This document shows, piece by piece, positions 28,347 through 37,000 of a stretch of DNA of 64,000 nt (position 1 is its first letter; each line of letters begins with the position of its first letter). Below the pieces are notes generated by a model. That model ran no database searches and was not told the origin of the DNA. It saw nothing but the letters and a program-made list of their open reading frames with translations. Origin of the DNA: Heyndrickxia oleronia. Its GTDB lineage: Bacteria > Bacillota > Bacilli > Bacillales > Bacillaceae_C. The position numbers and the translations under genes were made by a program. The DNA lies in the NCBI RefSeq assembly GCF_017809215.1, contig NZ_CP065424.1, positions 2,264,001-2,328,000 on the forward strand. The letters run 5' to 3'.

Positions 28347-28550
28347 ATGGATAAAAAATACAATGAAGAAAGCTTAAAAGTAGCGGGTAAGCACTATCAA
28401 ACAAAGGATTATCAGGGAAATGACCAAACATCAACAGGCTTAGCAATTACACATGAACAAGTAAGTGATGCTTATATTGAAGGCGAAATCAACGCGGTTC
28501 TTGATAATGAGCGAACAGAAATTCCGCACAAAGGTTATGAATCTGAATAG
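28347..28550 (+). CDS. yozQ: YozQ-like small protein (DUF4025)
   Basis: The 67-residue, hydrophilic, acidic product contains YNEESLKVAGKHYQ and TGLAITHEQVSDAYIEG, which I recognise as the DUF4025/YozQ family found only in spore-forming Bacillaceae. AAAGGGTGGG precedes the ATG at 28347; the frame is open 33 bases further upstream without a better site. It has its own terminator. The role is unknown; spore association is family inference. Confidence 0.65.
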   Translation: MDKKYNEESLKVAGKHYQTKDYQGNDQTSTGLAITHEQVSDAYIEGEINAVLDNERTEIPHKGYESE

Positions 28551-28575
28551 ATTTAAGAATACGTCGATTGACTAT

Positions 28576-28604
28576 AAAACCGGACAATACTCGTCCGGTT
28601 TTTT
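28576..28604 (+). terminator. Terminator after yozQ-like gene
   Basis: AAAACCGGAC and GTCCGGTTTT pair perfectly across a seven-base loop and run into T residues. Confidence 0.92.
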
Positions 28605-28780
28605 CATTTATTCAGGGCAAACGCCTATTTTTCATAGAGTCGGGTTATATTTTTACACATTCGCCTAATTTTTGAATACTCTATCTTACGAAAACTGTAT
28701 GGTAACACATGTTAATTTTCACTTTGAAAAGTTAATTCTATGCATTAAACCGTGCGTTATCTTTCCTTATAGTAAAAGTT

Positions 28781-28829
28781 CTTTTCTCAAACACTGTTGG
28801 TATTTAGGTAAAGTTTTAACAAAAAAATA
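28781..28829 (+). repeat. Dispersed ~50-base repeat, copy B
   Basis: Matches the minus strand of 24005-24055 over most of its length (CTTTTCTCAAACA, then TTTAG.TAAAGTTT.AAC and an A run). The two copies are inverted relative to each other, 4.7 kb apart. Confidence 0.6.
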
Positions 28830-28926
28830 AGTTGAAGTGCCTCAAACCCTTCATTCTATCGAGAAAAGAGCTGTAATCATTTTATAGAAATATGGTGTAC
28901 TTTTTTGGTGCAAAAGCAGGCAGCTT

Positions 28927-28959
28927 TTACAAAAGAAACAAACTATATGAAAACAATCA
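28927..28959 (+). repeat. Dispersed intergenic repeat, copy 2
   Basis: Similar at about 25 of 33 positions to 18138-18170. It lies directly upstream of the comA ribosome site. Confidence 0.5.
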
Positions 28960-28984
28960 AAAAAATAGAGGAGGTGCTTCTCCT

Positions 28985-29755
28985 ATGGAATTTTTAAATC
29001 TACCAGAAAGAACAAAAGGAATCAGAACGAATGGGATTACATCAGTTGCTGATTTCGGAACTCCAATGGGAGAACTAGATCACATATTAGCAGACTATGG
29101 CCATATTATTGATATTGCCAAAATGGGAATTGGATCTGCGTATGTTACACCTAAAATCAAAGATAAAGTAAAACTATATAAGGAGTATAATATAAGGCCT
29201 TATTGTGGAGGAACATTATTTGAAAAATGCTTTTATCAAAACAAAATTGCCGAATATCAATCTTATTTATATAAGTTAGGAATTGAATGGGTAGAAATAT
29301 CAAATGGAACACTCGATATACCGATCGAAGAACGTTTAAATATGATTGCTCTTTTTAGGGAGGATTTTCATGTAATTGCTGAGGTCGGATCTAAAGACGC
29401 AAATAAGGAAATGTCAGAAAGCAAATGGAAGGAAGAGATGAAACTTTTATTTGATGCTGGATGTGAGTACGTTATTACAGAAGGGAGAGATTCTGGTACC
29501 GCAGGTATATATGAAAAAAGTGGGGAAATAAAGTCGAATTTAATTCATGAATTAATAAAGGATTTTGATTGTAATAAAATTATTTTCGAAGCCCCCACAG
29601 CAAAACATCAAATGTATTTTATTAAAGAAATAGGACCAAACGTCAATTTAGGAAATGTAAAATTGAACGATGTACTAGTCTTAGAAGCACAGCGTTGTGG
29701 CTTAAGAAGTGAGACCTTTTTTTTGGAGGAAAGTGAGTGCAAACTATTACTTTAA
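28985..29755 (+). CDS. comA: Phosphosulfolactate synthase (ComA/YitD family)
   Basis: This 256-residue TIM-barrel enzyme adds sulfite to phosphoenolpyruvate to give (2R)-3-phosphosulfolactate. Family features are the N-terminal GITSVADFGTP, KMGIGSAYV, EISNGTLDIP, AEVGSKD and TEGRDSGTAGIY. The B. subtilis relative YitD belongs to the pathway leading to sulfolactate in spores; in methanogens ComA starts coenzyme M synthesis. The ATG at 28985 follows GAGGAGGTG by 8 bases. It heads an operon with a histidine phosphatase, cysH, sat and cysC, which can supply sulfite. Confidence 0.9.
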   Translation: MEFLNLPERTKGIRTNGITSVADFGTPMGELDHILADYGHIIDIAKMGIGSAYVTPKIKDKVKLYKEYNIRPYCGGTLFEKCFYQNKIAEYQSYLYKLGIEWVEISNGTLDIPIEERLNMIALFREDFHVIAEVGSKDANKEMSESKWKEEMKLLFDAGCEYVITEGRDSGTAGIYEKSGEIKSNLIHELIKDFDCNKIIFEAPTAKHQMYFIKEIGPNVNLGNVKLNDVLVLEAQRCGLRSETFFLEESECKLLL

Positions 29756-30288
29756 TAAGACATTTACCGACTGAATGGAATAAACAAGGCTTATTGCAAG
29801 GAAAAAGAAATATTGATATTTCCTATCCGAACAGTAAAATCCAGGAAGAGATTCAGCATAACATAAAGCTACTTAGTAAGCTTTCCCCATTTGATCTTGT
29901 GTTAGCAAGCACCCTAAAAAGAACACAACAAACGGCTAAATGGTATGGTTATCTTTTTAAAATAGAAGAGCTATTGGATGAATTAGACTTTGGTCCATTT
30001 GAAGGTGTTTCAAAGAGAATGCTTTATAAAGAGTATGGGAATCAATGGATTTGTAATCCTAGTGAGATCATTTTAGGTGAAAGCCTCGACCATTTAGAAC
30101 AAAGAATTAGAATGTTTATAGATAAATATAAAGAGTGTAACAATCTTTTAGTTTTTGGTCATGGTGCTTGGATACGTGCGTTTGTTTCCCTAAATCAATA
30201 TGGGCATATAAACGAAATGAATAAAATTACGGTTGAAAACAATAAATGCATGGTTATAACATCGACCATTGTTGATTCAGTTCAATAA
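29737..30288 (+). CDS. Histidine phosphatase superfamily protein, candidate phosphosulfolactate phosphatase
   Basis: This 183-residue protein has the phosphoglycerate-mutase-like motif [11 protein letters not shown] at residues 8-18, [12 protein letters not shown], a catalytic-acid region ELDFGPFEG and the second histidine in FGHGAW. It starts with GTG inside the 3' end of comA (19-base overlap) behind GGAGGAAA, so its translation is coupled to comA. In B. subtilis the next step after YitD is done by ComB (YitC), an unrelated phosphatase that is absent here. The position makes this protein the likely replacement, by inference. Confidence 0.8.
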   Translation: MQTITLIRHLPTEWNKQGLLQGKRNIDISYPNSKIQEEIQHNIKLLSKLSPFDLVLASTLKRTQQTAKWYGYLFKIEELLDELDFGPFEGVSKRMLYKEYGNQWICNPSEIILGESLDHLEQRIRMFIDKYKECNNLLVFGHGAWIRAFVSLNQYGHINEMNKITVENNKCMVITSTIVDSVQ

Positions 30289-30301
30289 AGGAGGGATAAA
30301 T

Positions 30302-31015
30302 TTGTCCCAACAACTTACCTATGAAACGTTTGATGAAGAAAAAGTAGCTAATTTAATTAGTGCTCAACCAGATTTTATCGGTATTTTAAAATGGGCTTTT
30401 CAAGAGTATAAGGAGGATGAGATTGTTTACGCATGCAGCTTCGGGGCAGAGGGAATCGTGTTAATAGATTTAATTCATAAGGTGAACAAAAACGCTGAAA
30501 TTGTTTTTTTGGATACGAATCTTCATTTCCAGGAAACCTATGAGTTAATCGATCAGGTGAGACAACGTTATCCTACTTTGAAAATAAATATGATTCAACC
30601 GAAATTAACTTTAGAAGAACAAGCAACAAAGTTTGGTAGGGAGTTATGGGTTCATGATCCAAATCAATGCTGTTATATAAGAAAAATTGTTCCATTAAAA
30701 GAAGCATTAGACAATGCGAAAGCTTGGATTACCGGTTTAAGACGAGAGCAATCTCCTACAAGGAGTAAGACTCAATATATTAATAAGGATGAAAGATTTA
30801 AGAAGGTGAAAATCTGTCCTCTTATCCATTGGACATGGGATGATGTCATGACTTATATAAAAATCAATCATCTCCCTTATAATCCATTACATGATAAAGG
30901 ATATCCGAGTATTGGATGTGCGATGTGTACAAAACCAATTACAAATCTATCAGATTCCCGATCAGGACGATGGGCGGGTAGCTCAAAAACGGAATGTGGA
31001 CTTCATCAAACATAA
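30302..31015 (+). CDS. cysH: APS/PAPS reductase (sulfite-forming)
   Basis: The 237-residue product reduces adenylyl sulfate or PAPS to sulfite with thioredoxin. It has the P-loop-like SFGAEG region, the iron-sulfur ligands CC in QCCYIRK (about residue 122) and CAMC (about residue 205), and the redox-active ECGLH near the C-terminus, so it is the [4Fe-4S] class. The TTG start at 30302 is chosen because AAAGGAGGG lies six bases upstream. It is gene three of the sulfonate operon. No sulfite reductase follows, so the sulfite is likely meant for ComA. Confidence 0.9.
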   Translation: MSQQLTYETFDEEKVANLISAQPDFIGILKWAFQEYKEDEIVYACSFGAEGIVLIDLIHKVNKNAEIVFLDTNLHFQETYELIDQVRQRYPTLKINMIQPKLTLEEQATKFGRELWVHDPNQCCYIRKIVPLKEALDNAKAWITGLRREQSPTRSKTQYINKDERFKKVKICPLIHWTWDDVMTYIKINHLPYNPLHDKGYPSIGCAMCTKPITNLSDSRSGRWAGSSKTECGLHQT

Positions 31016-31050
31016 ATAGATTATTACAAATAATAGGAAGGGGAAAAATA

Positions 31051-32214
31051 ATGAGTAAAAGTATTCCACATGGAGGAAAATTGGTTAATCGAATCGACCT
31101 TCAGATAGAGGATGATTATTCTTTAAACTATGTTGAGCTAGATTCATTAGAAATAAGTGATTTGGAGTTAATTGCAAATGGCAGTTATAGCCCGTTAGAA
31201 GGGTTTATGGAAAGGGAAGATTATGAATCAGTCGTTCAGGATATGAGACTATCCAATCATCTACCATGGTCCCTCCCTATTACGTTAAGTGTCGACAAAA
31301 AGAAAGCAGAGGAATTACAAGTAGGAGAAACCATTAATCTTGTTTATGAAAATACTATTTATGGCCTAATGGAAATTAAAGACATCTATTCTCCTGATAA
31401 AAATTTGGAAGCATTGAAGGTGTATCAGACGACCGATGACCTTCATCCAGGAGTAAAGAAGCTTATGGAACGACCTGAAGTATATTTAGGTGGCCCGATT
31501 ACCTTAACTAAACGAATTGAAAAACAACAGTTTGCTAATTATTATTTGGACCCTGTACAAACAAGAAAGCATTTTGAAGATAAAGGGTGGAAAACGGTGG
31601 TTGGATTTCAAACTAGAAATCCTGTCCATCGAGCCCATGAATATATTCAAAAAACAGCCTTAGAAATTGTTGATGGTTTATTTTTAAATCCACTTGTAGG
31701 TGAAACAAAATCGGACGATATTCCTGGGGAAATTAGAATGGAAAGTTATCAAGTATTACTTGATAATTATTATCCGAAAGATCGAGTATTTTTGTCTGTG
31801 TTTTCTGCTGCAATGCGCTATGCTGGGCCTAGAGAAGCTATTTTTCATGCTCTGGTAAGGAAAAATTTCGGCTGTACACATTTTATTGTTGGAAGAGATC
31901 ATGCTGGTGTAGGAAATTATTATGGGACCTACGATTCCCAAAAAATATTTAGTCACTTTAATGAAGCTGAATTAGGAATTAAACCGTTGTTCTTTGAACA
32001 TAGTTTTTACTGTAGGAAATGTGAGAACATGGCATCAGATAAAACATGTCCACATCATGAAATTCATCGAGTTATTTTATCCGGAACAAAAGTAAGAGGG
32101 ATGTTAAGAAATGGTGAACAACCACCTAAGGAATTTAGTCGTCCTGAAGTGATAGATATATTAATTCAAGGAATGAAGAAAGATAACTATGAGGGTGTAG
32201 GATATGGGAAGTAA
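31051..32214 (+). CDS. sat: Sulfate adenylyltransferase (ATP sulfurylase)
   Basis: This 387-residue enzyme activates sulfate with ATP to form APS. The ATP-binding motif [19 protein letters not shown] and the late FYCRKC...CPHH zinc-like cluster are typical of the homo-oligomeric bacterial Sat. The ATG at 31051 follows GGAAGGGG; the frame extends 57 bases upstream without a good site. It overlaps cysC by 11 bases. Like YitA in B. subtilis, it seems a dedicated copy for the sulfonate pathway. Confidence 0.93.
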   Translation: MSKSIPHGGKLVNRIDLQIEDDYSLNYVELDSLEISDLELIANGSYSPLEGFMEREDYESVVQDMRLSNHLPWSLPITLSVDKKKAEELQVGETINLVYENTIYGLMEIKDIYSPDKNLEALKVYQTTDDLHPGVKKLMERPEVYLGGPITLTKRIEKQQFANYYLDPVQTRKHFEDKGWKTVVGFQTRNPVHRAHEYIQKTALEIVDGLFLNPLVGETKSDDIPGEIRMESYQVLLDNYYPKDRVFLSVFSAAMRYAGPREAIFHALVRKNFGCTHFIVGRDHAGVGNYYGTYDSQKIFSHFNEAELGIKPLFFEHSFYCRKCENMASDKTCPHHEIHRVILSGTKVRGMLRNGEQPPKEFSRPEVIDILIQGMKKDNYEGVGYGK

Positions 32215-32803
32215 CCACCTTACTTGGCATGAGGCAACAATCACGAAAAAGGATCGCCAACGAAAAAATCAACATAAAAGTGTGGTCTTATGGTTTACAG
32301 GATTATCTGGATCAGGGAAATCTACGCTAGCAAATGCTGTAGACAATGAACTATTTAAACAACATTATCAAAGCTATTGTTTAGATGGAGACAATATCCG
32401 GCACGGGTTAAATCGGGACTTAACATTCCGAAATGAGGATCGTAAAGAGAATATTCGTCGAATAGGTGAAGTAGCGAAACTTTTTGTAGATAGTGGTCAA
32501 ATAGTTTCCACCGCTTTTATTTCTCCTTTTCGTGAAGATCGACAGTTAGTGAGAAATATGTTTGAAAAGGATGAGTTTATCGAAATTTACGTAAAATGTC
32601 CGATTAATATTTGTGAAGAGCGAGATCCAAAAGGATTATATAAAAAAGCAAGACTAGGTGAAATATCTGATTTTACGGGTATTTCTTCCCCATATGAAAG
32701 GCCTAATAACCCTGAAATTGTGATTCAAACAGACCGTTTAAGCATTGATGAATCAGTCAGTATTATATTATCACATCTAAAAGATAAAACGATCCTGTAT
32801 TAG
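32204..32803 (+). CDS. cysC: Adenylylsulfate kinase
   Basis: This 199-residue kinase phosphorylates APS to PAPS. It has Walker [10 protein letters not shown] at about residues 33-41, the [10 protein letters not shown] and FISPFREDR substrate motifs, and [10 protein letters not shown]. It is the final gene, overlapping sat by 11 bases. Its presence means CysH here may use PAPS, or that PAPS is needed elsewhere. The stop codon lies in the loop of a strong bidirectional terminator. Confidence 0.93.
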   Translation: MGSNHLTWHEATITKKDRQRKNQHKSVVLWFTGLSGSGKSTLANAVDNELFKQHYQSYCLDGDNIRHGLNRDLTFRNEDRKENIRRIGEVAKLFVDSGQIVSTAFISPFREDRQLVRNMFEKDEFIEIYVKCPINICEERDPKGLYKKARLGEISDFTGISSPYERPNNPEIVIQTDRLSIDESVSIILSHLKDKTILY

Positions 32804-32820
32804 GGATCGTTTTATCTTTT
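32782..32820. terminator. Bidirectional terminator after cysC
   Basis: A 14-base perfect stem, AGATAAAACGATCC (32782-32795) with GGATCGTTTTATCT (32804-32817), with A and T runs. It serves both cysC and the opposing gene at 32812. Confidence 0.92.
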
Positions 32821-33429
32821 TCGCCAGTTTAATGAGAGAGAACTACCTTTTGGCAATTTCATTTCATTAATAAAATCAATAATATTTGTAGAAAAAAACT
32901 GACATATAATTGCATAAATTACGATTTTATAATCGATTACAAGAGAAGTTAATAAAAAGATAAATAGATTAATACCCATCATCACTTTTCCAGGACTCCA
33001 ATTTTTATAACTGGCTATCATTAAAGCAGGAATGACCATACCGCCGCTTGAAGCTCCTAGCCGTATCAATATGCCAACACCTATACCAAAGAAAATACTA
33101 CCAACTAAAACATCAAATAGGATATGAATATGTGGTAGAATATTTTGAGATGTCAAGACGGTAACAGTAGCTGATGTAGTTGCTACAGAAATGATTGTTC
33201 GGAAGGTCCACGCAGATCCAAAATAATTTAAAGCAAATAGTAAAAATACAGCATTGGCAAGCCATAACGAAAAACCAAGTGAAAGATGGAACCAATGATT
33301 TAATAAAAGGGCTAAACCTGCTGCACCACCTGAAGGGATAGAATGTGGAAATAGAAATAAAGACATAGCGATTCCTTGTACAGCAGCACCAAATAATAGG
33401 CCTAGATATGTAATGAGAGTATTTTTCAT
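32812..33429 (-). CDS. YitT/DUF161-type membrane protein, short form
   Basis: This 205-residue protein has about six hydrophobic segments and the YitT-family start (QGIAMSLFLFPHSIPSGGAAGLA) plus SSGGMVIPAL, but lacks the C-terminal DUF2179 domain of typical YitT proteins. It may belong to the shorter YczE/YyaS-like group. No good ribosome site precedes the ATG. It shares a terminator with cysC; function is unknown. Confidence 0.7.
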   Translation of the reverse strand: MKNTLITYLGLLFGAAVQGIAMSLFLFPHSIPSGGAAGLALLLNHWFHLSLGFSLWLANAVFLLFALNYFGSAWTFRTIISVATTSATVTVLTSQNILPHIHILFDVLVGSIFFGIGVGILIRLGASSGGMVIPALMIASYKNWSPGKVMMGINLFIFLLTSLVIDYKIVIYAIICQFFSTNIIDFINEMKLPKGSSLSLNWRKR

Positions 33430-33537
33430 TGCTAATTAAAACGATCTCTTAATTTAATTATCGAAACATCCATGCATATTCCCCCTTCTTGTCCATTTTA
33501 TGAGGAAGGAATTAAAAATATGTTGTCTTTTAGAACG

Positions 33538-33744
33538 TTATACTCGGATTATCATATAGTCATTATTTTTTAGCTTTACAACGTCTGCCTTCAAGGCACT
33601 AGCAATATCGTTAGTGGTCTCTTTTAGTTCATCTTCAGTGTTAAATGATAAAAAAAGAGGAGCACCTGAAATTTTTCTGTCCTTATTTGCTGTCAAATAG
33701 GCTAAAATTTTATAATCTGGCTTGTTAGAAGATTCTTTTCCCAT
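33538..33744 (-). CDS. Small conserved-looking protein of unknown function
   Basis: The 68-residue product is preceded by AGGAG seven bases before the ATG. It is soluble and has an alternating beta/alpha pattern, with KILAYLTANK, SGAPLFLSFNTEDE and a C-terminal ADVVKLKNNDYMIIRV strand pair. It reminds me of small proteins annotated as partners of YIEGIA membrane proteins, one of which lies at 19630-20541, but I cannot test this. It is divergent from the topB gene. Confidence 0.55.
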   Translation of the reverse strand: MGKESSNKPDYKILAYLTANKDRKISGAPLFLSFNTEDELKETTNDIASALKADVVKLKNNDYMIIRV

Positions 33745-33917
33745 TTTATACTCCTATCCTAACGTTTTTGTTTATCCTTCCACTGGAATGATAGTATTAT
33801 TCATTTGAACCAATACCTTTAAAATTTGATATACTAAGTATGGATTTATTTCTCTAATAAAAACGTATAAAGCAAACTATTAAATACATAAAATTTGAAA
33901 GAAGGTTTTTGGAATCT

Positions 33918-36095
33918 ATGTCTTTTCCATTAATCATTGCTGAAAAACCTGACCAAGGTGCAAAGCTAGCAGCACCTTTTCCTCATAAGAAAAAGAAAGG
34001 ATACATCGAAATTTCCTCAAACCAAACATTCCCAGAAGGTGCCTATTTAACTTGGGCGGTTGGACATTTATGTGAGTTAATTCCGCCGGAAGAGTACGAT
34101 CCGAAGTGGAAAAAGTGGTCACTTGATACCTTACCGATTTTACCAGAATCCTTTCACTATAAAGTAAAACGTGATAAGTGGAATCAATTCAAGATAATTA
34201 AGGATCTTTTAAATCAACCATTAGTTGATGAAGTAATTATGGCTGGAGATGCTGAGCGTGAAGGGGAAGCTATTATTCGCATCATTTTAAAACAAGCTAA
34301 AAACCGTAAACCGATGAAAAGATTGTGGATTTCTTCATTAACAGAAAAAGCAGTCATTCACGGCTTTCAAAATTTATTAAATGAAGACGAGACACGTTCG
34401 ATCTATTTTGAAGCCATGAGTCGAGCATGTGCAGATTGGTTAATCGGTATGAATGCATCACGTGTTTATACATTGTTACTGCAACAGAAAGGGATTAATG
34501 ATGTGTTCTCAACAGGACGAGTTCAAACCCCTACACTGGCTTTAATTGTAGAGAGAGAAAAAGAAATAGAACAGTTTAAGAGTGAACCCTTTTGGGAGGT
34601 AAAAGCAACTTTTCAAATGGATCAAAAAAAATACGAAGGGATTTGGCATTTAGATCAAGAAACTCGAATCTCTACCCAGGAAAAGGCAGATGCTATTGCC
34701 GATTTTTGTAAGGGAAAAAAGGCGAGAGTGATGGATATCCAAAAAGAGAGAAAAGAATTTCATCCGCCATATTTATATAATCTTTCTGCTTTACAGGCAA
34801 TGGCCAACAAATTATTCAAGTTTCCACCGAAGAAGACATTGGACATTGCTCAAAAGCTTTATGTGCGTGGAATTATATCCTATCCAAGATCTGATTCCAG
34901 TTTTGTAACGAAGGAAGAGGCTGAGATGTTTCCTGAAATTTTGAAACAGATTGGTGAAATGAATGCATATAAAGATTATTTTCCACTCCCAAACCAGTCA
35001 ATAATTGATAATAAGCGCTATGTGAATCCTAAAAAGGTTACTGATCACTATGCAATTATTCCAACGGAACAAGTAGTCGATCCAAGTAGACTTGAGAAGG
35101 ATGAACAAAGGATCTATGACCTAATTATTAAAAGATTAATTGCTGCCCATTATGAAAAAAGCATTTTTGATTATACAACGATACACACGATTGTTGAAGA
35201 ACGAGCAACCTTTGTTTCAAAAGGAAAACAAATGATTCAAGAGGGATGGAGAAAGGTTCTCCATCAAACAGATGACAAGAAAGATGAGGATCAATTACTC
35301 CCAGTTTTACTGAAGGATGAAACGGGTATTGTCAAACAATCAAGGGTGAAAGAAGGAAAAACACAGCCACCCAAACGATATACAGAAGGACAGCTTATTA
35401 CGTTAATGAAAACAGCGGGAAAATTTACTTCGGACGCAGAATTACAAAGTATACTAAAGAAGACGGAAGGATTAGGTACAGAAGCTACACGAGCAGGGAT
35501 TATTACTGTATTAAAAGACCGTAAGTATATTGAAGTAACTAAAAATCTAGTCTATGCTACAAAAAAAGGGATTTTATTGATTGATAGTATCGGTAAAAGT
35601 ATTTTAGCCTCACCGGAAATGACAGCTAAGTGGGAAAAAAGGTTACAGGAGATTGGCGAAGGACAAGCTTCCCCGGCCATATTTATGGAGCAAGCAAAAA
35701 AATTGTCCATGAAATTAATTGATGATGCAAAAAGTGCTGAAGGACAATGGACCTTTTCCGAAGACTTACTTGAGGAAATCTCTCATTTTACGAGTAAAAA
35801 ACAAGGACGTAAACATGCGAAAGCAAAATTAGGAGCTTGTAAAAAATGTGATGGAAGCATCGTCGAAAAAGGAAATTTTTATGGGTGTACGAACTATCAA
35901 AAAACAAAATGTGATTTTACGATTTCTAAAAAAATACTCGGGAAGACCATTTCACAAAAAAATATTTCGAAACTACTTAAGGATGGAAAAACAGAGCTAA
36001 TTAAAGGATTTAAAAAAGAAGAGAGAAATTTTGACGCTTATCTTGAATGGGATCAAGAGAGGCAAAAGATCCAATTTTTATTCCCTACAAAATGA
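33918..36095 (+). CDS. topB: DNA topoisomerase III (second paralogue)
   Basis: This ~725-residue type IA topoisomerase has the toprim start PLIIAEKP, metal motif AGDAEREGE, and the active-site tyrosine in ISYPRSDS (about residue 321), then a single zinc ribbon (CKKCDG, GCTNYQKTKC) at the C-terminus. It relaxes negative supercoils and decatenates DNA. The start is uncertain: ATG at 33918 or TTG at 33909, which is nearer the AGAAGG site. It differs from the enzyme whose C-terminus opens the window, so two topoisomerase III genes lie 33 kb apart. A terminator follows. Confidence 0.93.
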   Translation: MSFPLIIAEKPDQGAKLAAPFPHKKKKGYIEISSNQTFPEGAYLTWAVGHLCELIPPEEYDPKWKKWSLDTLPILPESFHYKVKRDKWNQFKIIKDLLNQPLVDEVIMAGDAEREGEAIIRIILKQAKNRKPMKRLWISSLTEKAVIHGFQNLLNEDETRSIYFEAMSRACADWLIGMNASRVYTLLLQQKGINDVFSTGRVQTPTLALIVEREKEIEQFKSEPFWEVKATFQMDQKKYEGIWHLDQETRISTQEKADAIADFCKGKKARVMDIQKERKEFHPPYLYNLSALQAMANKLFKFPPKKTLDIAQKLYVRGIISYPRSDSSFVTKEEAEMFPEILKQIGEMNAYKDYFPLPNQSIIDNKRYVNPKKVTDHYAIIPTEQVVDPSRLEKDEQRIYDLIIKRLIAAHYEKSIFDYTTIHTIVEERATFVSKGKQMIQEGWRKVLHQTDDKKDEDQLLPVLLKDETGIVKQSRVKEGKTQPPKRYTEGQLITLMKTAGKFTSDAELQSILKKTEGLGTEATRAGIITVLKDRKYIEVTKNLVYATKKGILLIDSIGKSILASPEMTAKWEKRLQEIGEGQASPAIFMEQAKKLSMKLIDDAKSAEGQWTFSEDLLEEISHFTSKKQGRKHAKAKLGACKKCDGSIVEKGNFYGCTNYQKTKCDFTISKKILGKTISQKNISKLLKDGKTELIKGFKKEERNFDAYLEWDQERQKIQFLFPTK

Positions 36096-36111
36096 ACATA
36101 TAAATTCGTTG

Positions 36112-36140
36112 AAAACGAGAAGAGAACCTTCTCGTTTTTT
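36112..36140 (+). terminator. Terminator of topB
   Basis: ACGAGAAG (36115-36122) pairs with CTTCTCGT (36128-36135) with A and T runs outside. Confidence 0.88.
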
Positions 36141-36250
36141 TATATAGGTTCTTTACTTAAATTTGATTCTATTAAAGTATTATTTTTAACTAATGCAGTT
36201 GAAAAACGCTACACCATACATTTCACAAAAAGAAATAAAAGTACTTACTA

Positions 36251-36391
36251 TTACTCTAATTTATTAGCTAAACAACGTTCACATTCTAGAATATAGGATT
36301 CAGCCTGATCTTCTACTTTTTCCCCACATTCCGGACAGATTTTCTTTGAATTCATTAAATTGTAAAAAAATTCAACAGGATTTTGTAACAC
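36251..36391 (-). CDS. yhfH: YhfH-like small zinc-ribbon protein
   Basis: The 46-residue product has EFFYNL near the N-terminus, then CPEC and CERC 19 residues apart, forming a minimal zinc knuckle. This layout (EFF..L, CxxC, ESY, CERC) matches my memory of the YhfH family of Bacillus. The GTG start lies behind a good AATGGAGG site on the minus strand. It is convergent with topB and is short enough to be missed by ordinary gene finders. The function is unknown. Confidence 0.7.
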   Translation of the reverse strand: MLQNPVEFFYNLMNSKKICPECGEKVEDQAESYILECERCLANKLE

Positions 36392-36651
36392 GATACTCGC
36401 CTCCATTTTTTAAAATATACAGAAAAGTAAATGTTTTTTACAGTATATACTTATATAAAACAGTTGTAAATAATTTTATTCTGTTATGATACAGATTATG
36501 AGTAGAACTTCCATTTGTGATAGGTACTTTCCCAATTTTAAAAAATTTTTAGTATATACATAAATTATATTTTTGCAAGAAGTAAACTTTTTTACCTTTA
36601 TGCATATAATTTTTAAAAAATAACGTTTATATTGAAAATGGAGGAATGAAG

Positions 36652-36783
36652 ATGAGAAAGAGTTTGATATTTTATACGCTGCTATGTGAAAAAATAGGGA
36701 TATTAAGTAAGGAAGATGCGAAAATTATATTAGAAAATAACCAAGTTCAAATTAAAAATTTGCATCATAACAATGAACATTAA
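36652..36783 (+). CDS. Small protein upstream of mntABCD, unknown
   Basis: A 43-codon frame starting with ATG behind GGAGGAATGAAG. The product has an amphipathic start (MRKSLIFYTLLCEKIGIL), then SKEDAKIILENNQ and a His/Asn-rich end (LHHNNEH). The GILSKEDAK segment looks like one helix-turn-helix of a larger fold. It lies 24 bases before the probable mnt promoter, so it is probably a separate unit. I do not recognise the family; the strong ribosome site supports translation. Confidence 0.55.
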   Translation: MRKSLIFYTLLCEKIGILSKEDAKIILENNQVQIKNLHHNNEH

Positions 36784-36806
36784 TATAGTGAATTTTAAAA
36801 ATTCTA

Positions 36807-36852
36807 TTGACATTATTTCAGTTTTGTTTTAGTTTTTCACTAAGGAAACATT
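36807..36852 (+). promoter_or_regulatory. Probable mnt promoter with MntR-like operator
   Basis: TTGACA at 36807-36812 is followed after 17 bases by TAGTTT. Overlapping the -10, TTCACTAAGGAAAC resembles the Bacillus MntR box (TTTGCCTTAAGGAAAC). A second half-like TTTGCCTAAA lies at 36871-36880. This suggests manganese-dependent repression of mntABCD. Confidence 0.5.
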
Positions 36853-37000
36853 TTTGTGTTGATATATTTTTTTGCCTAAAAGTTGCACAAGAGAAAGAAA
36901 ATGGTATATGACTAAATAACTTGAAGGGGGATAAAATAAAGGATTTGAAAGTTTTATTAGTAAAAAAGTATGCCTAGAGAATAAAGGAGGAATAGCTTTA

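Larger units (their letters stand above)
28605..28984. other. Intergenic region upstream of the sulfonate operon
   Basis: About 380 bases between the yozQ terminator and comA. It holds two dispersed repeats (28781-28829, 28927-28959) and, at its end, a small hairpin in which AGGAG of the comA ribosome site can pair with CTCCT just before the ATG. I could not identify a promoter with confidence, nor any known riboswitch such as an S-box. Confidence 0.5.

Noticed and set aside
28605-28984. SAM (S-box) or other sulfur riboswitch before the sulfonate operon
   Set aside because: None of the conserved S-box blocks is present.
29737-29755. The comA/phosphatase overlap read as an annotation error
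   Set aside because: The GTG at 29737 has a good GGAGGAAA site at the right distance and aligns with the RHxxxEW start of the family, so the overlap is real.
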